A stretch of DNA of 64,000 nt from positions 5,766,001 to 5,830,000 of the forward strand of contig NC_134288.1 in NCBI RefSeq assembly GCF_949628215.1, read 5' to 3'. Within the stretch, counting starts at the first letter, position 1, and each line of letters starts with the position of its first letter. Made by a program: the position numbers and the translations under genes. Source of the stretch: Phalacrocorax aristotelis (Eukaryota > Chordata > Aves > Suliformes > Phalacrocoracidae). Of the stretch, positions 54,901 through 64,000 are shown one piece after another. Under the pieces are notes generated by a model. That model had not been told where the DNA came from. It did not search any database and saw only the letters and a list, made by a program, of their open reading frames with translations.

Positions 54901-57900
54901 CACTGCTAACAAAAGAAAAAGAGTTCTTTACAGGTTGGTCATGCAAAATGTTGTAAATCTGCTTTGGTCCTGCTTTCTTGTTTGGCCTCTCTGCCTATCT
55001 CCTGCTAGGGCAGGTGTCTCTGTGTGTGCCAGCCCTGGCGAACTTGGGATGGGGTTCTCAGCTGCTTTCTCAGGACCTTGTCCTTTGATGCTGTTGGTGC
55101 AAAAGAGCTGAACTAAACCACTGTGATAGTGGTGTCAAAATGCAGAGCCAGCACATTTCACTGGGCTAAATAGATTGAAAGGGAAAAAAAGAAGCCACTT
55201 TCTTGAACATTTTTTTTTCTCCCTCTCTTTCTGTGAATGTGCAACTAGTAGGAAGCTGTATTGCAATTCTGTCGTGAACGGTGTGGGATATGGGCTTGGA
55301 CCTGGTTACGAGAGGTGACAATGAGCTGAATGTAACTTTTAAAAACTCTTTCTGCTTTAAATGCTGCTGGCTGAATTTTGGTTATTCGTCGGTATAATTT
55401 GTTTGCCAAAGAGGCATTCATTTGTGAGTTTACTCAGGCTCTCCCATTGTAGGATAAAAGGCTGGGGTTGTGACTCTTTTGGGGTTTCCCTAGAGAGTTT
55501 TAGCATGTAACAGATTTAATTACTTAGTTAAGAGCTTCTTGAGTTTGCCAATGTGGGCTAGAAACTGTAAATGACAGAGAAAGTGAGACAAGGGGTGTGC
55601 GAGAGTGAATAAAGAGGAATGAAACTGTGATCTCTCCCAGATGTTAAAGAAATTTCTGTGCAGCTGAACAAAGGTGCTGTCTGTCCAATATCATTTTTAT
55701 TCCAAACCTTCAATATTGCAGCTGACGGCAGAAAATGTGCAGTAAAACATGGGGAGGCCGCTGGGTAATATCCACTGTAAAGTGTTAATTGCCTATTGAG
55801 GCTGTAAACTATGTCAATATGCCTGGATCTGAGTTATTGACAGACTCCCATTTATTCCAGCCTCACAAAGCTGGGCTCTTTAGAACTGGGCTCTAATCAG
55901 TCATGCTTTACTGAACCCACCAAGAAGCACCAGTCAATAAATGCGCTTGCTGTCTTAACCCTTTGAAGTTTGTAAAATTACAAGTGGGATTGATAACATT
56001 GATTTGGGGAGAACTCCTGACGGTGGAAACCCTTTGGAAATGAAAGCTGCCTGTGGTAAATGACACCTACTTTAGCCTGATGGTTGTTCCGGGTTTGTGG
56101 GGCTGAACCTAACGTCAGTAGTTTTGTCAGCACCTGAGGTCTGAGCTGGAGCAAGGAGTCACTTCTTGGTGTTAAGTATTTGCAGGGATAGAGCATAGTG
56201 GCACCTAATGCTGTCTGTATTGCGTTTGCCACCATTAAAAATTCTGACATTGGTGGCGTATCGATTCTGATCACATAGGTGGCAAAAGGCATAGGACTAA
56301 AGCCATTAAGCATCCCATAAGATTATTTGCAAGAGATGGGGTATTGCCCCTTACCCGCCAGCTAAAAAACACCCAGGTGGTTCTGCCTTTCCAGTCTCGG
56401 TAGGATTCTGTATTTGAACATCCTTGTCTCAAACTGTTATTGAGTGTTGATGTGCAGCAGCTGTGGTGGCATTTGAAGTGCGAACAAAGCATCAAATAAA
56501 GGGCCAAATCCTGCTTTCTGAGGGTTGTGGGGAGGGAATGCCTTTGCCCACAAAATGAGTGTTTTGAAAGCTTCTGAGACGTGGTCTGGCTTGTAGAATG
56601 CTTTGAGATGAAAGTGTCTTGCTGGTGTGAGGATAAAAGTTTATTGGTGGACTCAGTGGAATTCACCCTACTCGGTTACTCATGAGTACTGGAGCTAGTA
56701 CAGTTGTATTGATTTACTGCATGTGGGCTGTTTTGGGTTTTTGTTTTTAAACAAAGTGGCTAAAGCCTGGGGATAGCTGCTTTTTACTGCAAGGAACAAA
56801 ATGCAAATAAATACAGATGAATGTTATCTGCGAAAGCTGGAAAACAAACAAGATGAAGGTCCTGCTACTGCTTGATGTAATCTGTAACCATTAAAGGTCT
56901 CAGAAATATAGCAAAGAACTAGAACTGGGGTAGAAACCCCTTCCTGTTGCATTTGCTTATAAAAATACTTACTTGTCTTGTAAATGAACTCTGGTTATGT
57001 GTTTCTTCCTCAATCTTTTTCTAACCGTATGTGAAGTGGTGCCTGTTCTTTGATGTGATTTTTTTTTTCCAAACTGAGGTTTTGTACTAATGCTCGTGTT
57101 TATACACCAGCACTACCTGGAAAAAGAGGTGTTTTGCAAACTCTTCACTTGTAGTTCCTGGTGTAGGCAAAAAGAGTGTTAGTTGGTCCAGGCCTTGTGA
57201 GATACGGTGATTATGATGACCAGGTAATGTGTTTTTTAAATACTAGCAGTCTGCCTGTTCTTGCTGCTAAGTGGTATTTTAACAGTACTGATTAATTTTT
57301 ACGTGCTGAATTAAGTGCATCCAGGTTTCAAGCAGGGAGGTTAGACTCAGGTTAACTATTTATTCTGCTCTTTTCTATATAGCAGTGCAAATCTTCTGTC
57401 TGTCAGAATAAAGCCAAACATCTTGCCATTTATTAAAGAATATATGCAACTAAAATCCATACTTTTGAGCCTGAAAACATACACTTGCTGGGTAACTTTT
57501 GTATCTATTCTGTAAATGATACTGACTGGTCATTTCATACAGCACCAGCAGCTTCATATGCTACAGTGCCTCTGTCTGTGGTAAATAGGTGCACTTGCAG
57601 ATGCTGATATTATTCATGTAATCTCAAAGAAGTTGTGATTTTAGGCAAATCAGAGTTGGGTAGAGTTTAGTGTTTGTGTGAAATGAGCAGCCGTTTTAAA
57701 TACATATATTGCTTTTGCAGTATGCAGGCTAGTAATTGAAATAACCAGTCCCAAGCTGCAAAAACAAATAAGGAATTTATTTCAGTTCTTTCTGGCCTGT
57801 TTTATCCCCCCCCCCCCGTAAATCTGTACAGATTTTAATAAACTTAAACTTTTTCAGCTGGAATGAAAATCAGGTGGATTTCAGAGGAGTTTGGCTAAAT

Positions 57901-60900
57901 AATTCTGTTAGTATCAAGGCACCCAGACTTGAGACTAGAAATGCACCAGTCCCGGGGTTTGGGATGGAGCAGGTTATTGCCATACAGCAGCATCTGTCGA
58001 TAGAACTGTTAATTGTTCTGTGGGGAAAACTGCTCTGCTCTTGCACACCTCTGGTGCAACGTATTGTGCTTTTTTTTGGGGAATGGGTACAGGTTCTCTT
58101 CAGGGACTTGTGAAACACAGCAGTGCTGCTTGATTTGAAGAACCGCTGGCTGGTATAAGGCTTACATTTCAGCGTCGCTTCAGTGTACCTTGTTTGAAAT
58201 AAGGGTGGGAGCAATATTGCTGGAATCCTAGGTTTCTTTATCCTGCTGTATTGCAACCTGAAATTATGTGACTGTATTCATTGACAAAGAGAAGGATGCA
58301 GGTTAAACTCAGTTAAATGAAAACCTTTACATATGACGAGAGCAAAATGCATAGAACTTCTTCAGGCTTGCCAGCAACTGACTGCAGGTCAAAATACCCC
58401 TGGACGATGCCTTGGACAGAACGTGGTCGTTTGTGGTTCATGGTTATGAACAGCAGCGTGTATAGATTGTGTGGTCTCCATCATTCAAAACTCTTCATGC
58501 TGATTGGAGCAAAGTGTGTTTGATTTTAAATAGTTGCAGGTCATTGCACTTTCCTTTCATGCCAAAACTGAGAGCACTGATAAAAGTATACAAAATTCTG
58601 GAGTGGGGAGAAGAAAAGACACTGTAAGGGGAAAGAAATGCTGGAAGTTGCAGCAGCAGGGGTAAGCGTGATATATATTGCATATTTTTTTCCCTCATAT
58701 TTGATGGAGAGGAATTCAGCTATGGTTTAAGGTTTCGTTTTCTGTAGGGTTTTTATATGCTGTATTTGCTGTGTGATGTGACCACTAGAGAGCAGACTTA
58801 ACCTAGTAACAAGAGCTAATTAGTTCTTGGCCTCTTCCTTTCCTCCTCTTCCCCAACCCCCTTCCACCTTTATATCTAGGCAGAGGGGACTTCAGTGGTT
58901 CTTAGCTTTGCCTCCAACGCTGTGCAATCTTAGGGCTAATTAAAACACCACAGACAGCCTGAACCCCACATTAAAATTTGATGAGGAATTGATCAGCCAA
59001 GCAAACAGGAAATTTAGCTGTGTGAGTGAAGGTAATGTTTGCTCAAATGTGTAATGAGGTCCATGGGGAATATTTATGGGGACCTTAGTGACGGTTTCAG
59101 CAGTTCTGTCTCCTTGAAGTCATCTTACCTACCTGCTCTCCCCTTCATAAGAGTGGAGGCATAAGGAAATCCAAAGCTGCAGCAGTCAAAGGTGAGCATG
59201 TTTTGGAAAACAGGTTATGTTTAGCTAAGGTGGTGTCATGTAAAGCTTTGCACGAGGAGCTGTGGAACTGCAAACCAACTCTTCTGCAGTTTTGCCTTTG
59301 CACTTAAAAAAAACCCAACAAACCCCAACTTCCCATAATCCATAACTGTGTAGTAAAATTGCTGGTGGAACTCCTTGCAGTATGTTAACAAACTAAACAG
59401 CTCAGGCACTGTGCTACAGCAGATGTTAGCCTTATCTACATAAACTTTAGGATAAGCTATAAAAGCTGTCAACACACAGGTATTTGGAGGAAAGGCAGTG
59501 TGCTGTCAAGAGGGGGCCCTCCTCAGCAGATTTTATCTATTTCTAATAATTGTTCATTATAAAGTATAAATGCTTTCCATGTGCAACAAACAGATGAATT
59601 TACCTGCTGCTTATTTATCACTACTCTGTCCAAGGTAAATCAGCACATGCAAGTCTGAAATCTTAAGAGTGGGCTTTTCTTGATAGATATCACCTTCAAA
59701 CTTGTATCTGCAAGCCACTTCTATTGAAAGCTCCCTTCAGCCTCTGGCAGCTGTTCAGCCTGACTCTGCAAGCTCTTTGCTTCCCTTTGCAAAGCATGCC
59801 TACCCAGACGCGGGCCTGGAGCACAGCAGATCTGCTGGTCCCAGCTCCCTAACATCCCGCGGTTTCCCTCCAGTGCCCCACAAGACTACTGCCAATTTTG
59901 ACTGCTTATACTTAGAGGTGAGGCTGATACCTGGAAGGACTTTATTTTGAGGAAAAAGAAGCAGGCTGGATGACTGATCCAAGCCCTGTGATATGAAACG
60001 GGCAAGGAGGAGCCCACTTGGTGTAAATGGGGTGAGGGCAGATCCCAGTGTAAGCCCTGCGGCGAGAGCGGGCATGCTGGTAACGTGTGACCGCAGTCCC
60101 TGCCGGCATGTGTGCTGTTGCTCTGTTGCACTATGGTAATACAAAACCAAAACCTGCTGCTTACAGCAGCGCTGAGAGTTGTGACTGAACACAGTATGCA
60201 AAGTTAGCAGAGCAATAGTGTTTCTTACTTGCAAGAAAATCCAGGAAAGTTTAGTCAGTTTAAAGTATGTATGGAACAGCACCGACGCTGGGCAATTTTG
60301 TGTCTTTCAGGTGTTGTAGCAACAGTAGTGATGAGATTTGTGTAAGAGGAAAGCAATTATTCTTACTTTCTAGAAGGGAATATTGAGGCAAGAGATTTGG
60401 AGATACTAAGTTATATTCTTAAACGGTCACAAAAACCTGCAGTGGCATAATGTCTAAACTGATTTTTTTTAATAGGCCAAGGAAACGAGATTCCTGGTCT
60501 TGTGCTCAGTGCATTGGAATAAAAAGTTGATTTTGTACATCTAGGTTACAGTTTACAATAATGTCTCAGACCATTTTCTAGGAGGAGGAGAAGTATAAAA
60601 GCAGTGTCAGCATACTCCTAACTGAGCTGGCTGTCTTGCTGCCAGGGGCTAGTTTCTGCATGCTGCTACACAAAGCCATGGGGACATCTAACCTGGTATA
60701 TCTTAAATATGGTACTCCATTAGAGCATTTAAACGTTCATTTATGAGTCTAAGACTCGACAGAAGAGCAGCTGTATTTAATTCCTGTCTGAAAATGTTTA
60801 AATGAAGGACTTGGCAGGACATACCAACCAGACTGCAACCTGCCTCCTGTGGAGACTTGGGCCACTCAGCCTGGTTTGGTTGCATAGGAAAAGTGTTGTG

Positions 60901-61504
60901 CAAAAAGCTAAAATGAGAACTTCAAGTGGAATCTAATTACCCATGTTGCAGTCATAAGTCACTTGTTTATGTCCGGCTCTGTGTCTGTTACTGAACATGC
61001 CGCTTTCAACCTGGTTGACACTCTATTCAACTTGAGATGTGGATTTGAACCCAATATTAAAAATTTAGGAACGGTCAATAAACCTTATTTTGCATTACTT
61101 CCGTCTTGCTAATTACCAGTGCTATTCAGAGACTGTAGGAGAGGACATGGGGTTGTATGGGCATACATTAAATAAGCAAGCAGTGACTGCATTAATTATC
61201 AAAAGCAGGATAACCCATAGTTCAGGGTAGTCTATTGTGATTATTCTCTGAGGTGTTAACTTATTTTGCCCTTGTTTACTGGGAACATTGCTGGAAAGTG
61301 CCAGGCAGTTCTGTGAAGTGCCAGCAGTTCTGCCCCGGCTGGAGAGAGACTCGTAGGCCAGAACCAGGAGGTGTAAGATTTAATAGCAAGAATACCTGGA
61401 TGAGGCTGAACGCCCACGTGTGGAGGTCAGAATAACTCACACTTTGTTTTAATGATAACTGTCTTGTCACTGCCTGTACCAGCCTTCAAAGAAACAGAAG
61501 TTTC
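51921..61504. other. Long unique stretch, no gene seen
   Basis: I recognise no exon chain, RNA gene or young repeat in 9.6 kb. A 181-codon frame at 51864-52409 is driven by the T run at 52084-52100 and the ancient repeat above it. A juxtaposed acceptor and donor lies at 53976/53977. Blocks 55680-55990 (AATATTGCAGC, GTGTTAATTGCC, CAGTCAATAAATG) and 58915-59075 (GGGCTAATTAAAAC, TTGATGAGGAATTGATCA) look like conserved non-coding sequence but cannot be tested here. A GGGCCAAATCCTGCT word at 56493-56507 recalls an ancient palindromic repeat. C11 lies at 57808-57818. Confidence 0.5.
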
Positions 61505-62095
61505 CACTACTCCAGCCTTTTTAATCTGTTAAATTTATTGACAATACATTTCATTACCACCTTGATCTTTTACAGAATACTGGACAGGGCTAGGCGGAAA
61601 ACCAGTCTCAGTGCAACTGCTGTACTCCCTGGTAGCTTTCCATTAACCGCTACAGTTTGAGGTCAGTCAGTGAACCACTTATTTAATCCATTTGGTGACT
61701 AGAATATAGGGCTTTAAGTAAGAATTTAGGTACAGTTGAGTCAGAAATCTTGGAGAAGTCCAAGTCCACTTTATTATCACAGCTGTCTCTATCAATCAGA
61801 CCTGTAATCCTGCCAAATAAAGATAAGTGTGGTTTGTTTAAACCGATTTTCCATGAAACATCACAATTGTAGTTCCAGTCTGCAATTATTTGTTGATAGC
61901 TCATTAATAAATCTTTTATTATTTTGCCAATTATTAAGACTAGACTAGCTGGTCCACAGTTCTCTGGAGTCATCCCTAACTCTCATCAAATTGTCAATCC
62001 CACAACTTTTGGCATTTACAAGGTTGTTTGCCATGATGTATTAAAAAGTTATCAGTCCACCAGTTCCTTTAAAACTCTTTGGTCTCTGTTATCTT
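61505..62095 (-). mobile_element. Ancient CR1/L3-clade LINE, reverse-transcriptase remnant
   Basis: Read on the minus strand, the order of reverse-transcriptase landmarks of CR1/L3-type LINEs is preserved in broken frames. Near 62075 is a 'GTTTTAAAGGAACTGGTGGA' block (family RVLKEL). Near 61955 is a CTGTGGACCAGCTAGTCTTAATAATTGG block (family NYRPVSLTSVIG), translating as LVLIIGKIIKDLL. At about 61700-61810 is ITGLIDRDSCDNKVDLDFSK (family DKVTGLIDKG..VDVVYLDFSKAFDTV). Near 61505-61640 come pieces of the GVPQGSVLGPVLF and KFADDTK regions, the latter without its catalytic aspartates. The 96-codon frame at 61683-61973 is a surviving open piece of it. The element is strongly decayed and inactive. 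The 5' border could extend beyond 62100. Confidence 0.75.
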
Positions 62096-64000
62096 GACCA
62101 GTTGACTTAACGTCTTTTTTTGGGTTTTTTTTTTTTTTACACCTTTGGCAGACAGATGAAGATAACGCAGGCAACTTAGCTGCCTGCTGATAAGACATCT
62201 GATCAAACCGAGTAGAGCCACAACTCTGTTAAACTCTGATCTAGCTATAGCGTGTAGGGAATGCATATGCATTGGTGTCTTCTATCAAACATGGATCAAA
62301 AGTATCTGTGAAACATTCCTGTCTTTTTAGCATCTTCACGTATAGTTTTACTGTCTGCGTTTAGCAATGAATGTATGCTTGCATATAGGGGTTTTGGGGT
62401 TTTGGTTTTTTTAATACATTGCTTAGTTATTGTCTGTTGATATCCTGTTTATTCCATTAACCTCTTATGAGTTTTTTAACTTTTTAATATTGCTTTTAAA
62501 TATTCTTTTAAAGAGGAATATTTTTGGGCCAGCATATAATTCTGTTTAATTACTGTTTGTGCAATCGTGGCTTTTTCAGCATCTTCTAGAAAGTCCCGGA
62601 ACAATTTACAATTTTTAAGGATACTCTCGTCGTTAAACTTGAAGCTCCATGTCAGTTATTAGTCCAAGTCTTTTAGGCATAGTGAACAGGTCTTTCTAAA
62701 GACTGTGGTGTGAAAGGTGTGAAAAAAGTAGAAAATATAGTTGTTATATTAATGATTGTTTGAATTCTCCTGGCTTTAATCTTCCAGTCCTCTGTGAGTT
62801 GCAGACCTCTTAACAACATTGGTAACTTCCTCTACTTGTAAAGCTCCTGGTGGTTTTAAGATACTTCTTTCTGTGCAGATCCTTCAAATATACTTGCATC
62901 TAAAAAAGAACCTGTGTGAAAGGAAAGGTTTAACGTGAAAGTAACGTGATCAAGCACTAAGTTGCCTTCACCAACAATTAAGTATAACAGCACCTAATGG
63001 CAGGCTAGGAAGGATCAGCCCGAGGGCAATTTCTAGCACTGCTTCTCTGTGGCATCGCTGTCTAACTTAATAAACTTTTCATGCACAAAGTTTCAATTAA
63101 AGGGAACGTGCTTTGTGTTTAAAATCAAATCAGGCATGTGTTCTTGGTAGTCACGTGGTAGCAGAGGTGCTACGGCAAGAGCGCTCGGCCTCTGTTATGA
63201 GGCCAGTGAGAAAGGACGGCTGACACGCAGCTCTCCCCAGCAGACACGGCACCGCAGCCGAGGATCCTGGTGAAAACCATGCCTAATGCAGCAAAAGGGC
63301 CAGGGTGAGTTTGAATCACATTGAGCAAGGTTGACTGACATCTGCCCTACAGTGTCTTCCCTTCAGAGCCTTAGACAAAATGTTTCTGCCTGAAACCGCA
63401 GCAAGAGGGAAGAGAGAATGTGTTAATTGTGTGAACATTTTGGAAAACAAGAAAATGACAACCCTTAGTTTCACTGGCATTCCCAGGGCTAACATCAAGG
63501 CACATATTTATTGTTATTGTAAAGGTGAGGGGATTTTCATTCCCTTTAAGGGCAGACACCTAACTTGCTTTCTGAATTGGTGTGTGGTTTTGTTTTTTAG
63601 CAGCATTCTCCCATTGCCTTCCCCTCTACTGCTCAAGCCTGAATCCCCGTGGGTGTTGCTCTGCTTCAGCTGCTCTGAGGCACAGCAGAAATGTATCCAT
63701 TTGAGATGTCTCTTTGTTTTCTTATTCTAGTCTCTCACCCAACCTCTAATTGCTCTCGGAACGCTAATGGGCATGTCATCAGACCTCCCTGTGACAGTGG
63801 CAAATGTTATATTCGTGTTACAGACATGAACATATCTGAGCAGGCTCACACTGATTTCATCAGTGGAACCAGGAACAGCTTTCATTTTCACTGTTTTTTA
63901 AAAGAGGACCTTTCTTACAGGGTCATCCTTTGCTTATTTTATAATAAACCCATTTGCAAGAAAATGGGGTGCTGTACAACTTCCAACAAGTTCAGGTATA
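62096..64000. other. Unique sequence, no gene seen
   Basis: T runs near 62115 and 62127-62138 lie beside the LINE remnant. A CAGG/GTGAGTTTG donor-like word at 63304 follows a slightly GC-enriched patch (63150-63300) with scattered CpG and no acceptor partner. The frame at 63380-63730 (116 codons) shows no domain. No RNA gene was seen. Confidence 0.5.

Noticed and set aside
56493..56690. Possible second copy of the palindromic amniote repeat (GGGCCAAATCCTGCT and a downstream ACTCAGTGGAATTCA word)
   Set aside because: Only two short words match, and the intervening 150 bp shows no arm pairing I can support.

Overview
This window looks like bird (avian) nuclear DNA from a gene-poor region, either a gene desert or the inside of a very long intron. 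The evidence is as follows. The only young repeat is a 5'-truncated CR1 LINE of avian type, with the octamer tail ATTCTATG read on the minus strand, at 28384-28850. Older CR1-clade copies and decayed MIR-like SINEs are scattered through the rest. Overall repeat density is low. Base composition is AT-leaning, with a few short, sharply bounded CpG-rich islands. There are no bacterial-style operons or tightly packed open frames. I found no complete protein-coding gene, no rRNA or tRNA gene I would defend, and no CRISPR array. Almost all open frames are short and lack recognisable domains.

Layout. Positions 1-9.2 kb are unique AT-rich sequence. At 9.29-9.82 kb there is an ancient CR1-clade 3' fragment, and at 12.7-13.3 kb a CR1 whose reverse-transcriptase remnant is joined directly to its own 3' end. 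A palindromic ancient repeat lies at 15.17-15.26 kb. A block that looks like conserved non-coding sequence occupies about 18.1-19.0 kb. A CpG island at 19.79-20.08 kb ends in a good splice-donor match. A cluster of TGATGTAT motifs including a 23-bp palindrome lies at 22.92-23.06 kb. MIR-like fragments lie near 24.4, 26.6, 36.7, 43.1 and 45.2 kb. The young CR1 at 28.4-28.85 kb abuts a GC-rich block at 29.0-29.56 kb with a TATA-like box and a polyadenylation-like signal. A second clean CpG island ending in a splice-donor match lies at 40.08-40.26 kb. An AT-rich candidate enhancer with MEF2-consensus sites in 16-bp inverted arms lies at 43.35-43.51 kb. Candidate microexons lie at 46.1 and 46.64 kb, a TG microsatellite at 49.71 kb, and a badly decayed antisense LINE reverse-transcriptase remnant at 61.5-62.1 kb.

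How the parts may work together (inference). The mix of CpG islands, dense homeodomain-, POU- and MEF2-like motif blocks and few exons is what one expects of a regulatory neighbourhood of a developmental gene, or of a long intron with alternative promoters or lncRNA starts. I cannot name the locus from sequence alone. The items most worth following up are the CpG islands with donors (20.07 and 40.25 kb), the TGATGTAT cluster, the MEF2 inverted-arm element, the 12-bp-arm hairpin at 41.35 kb and the candidate microexons. I saw no convincing undescribed biological system; these are candidates only.
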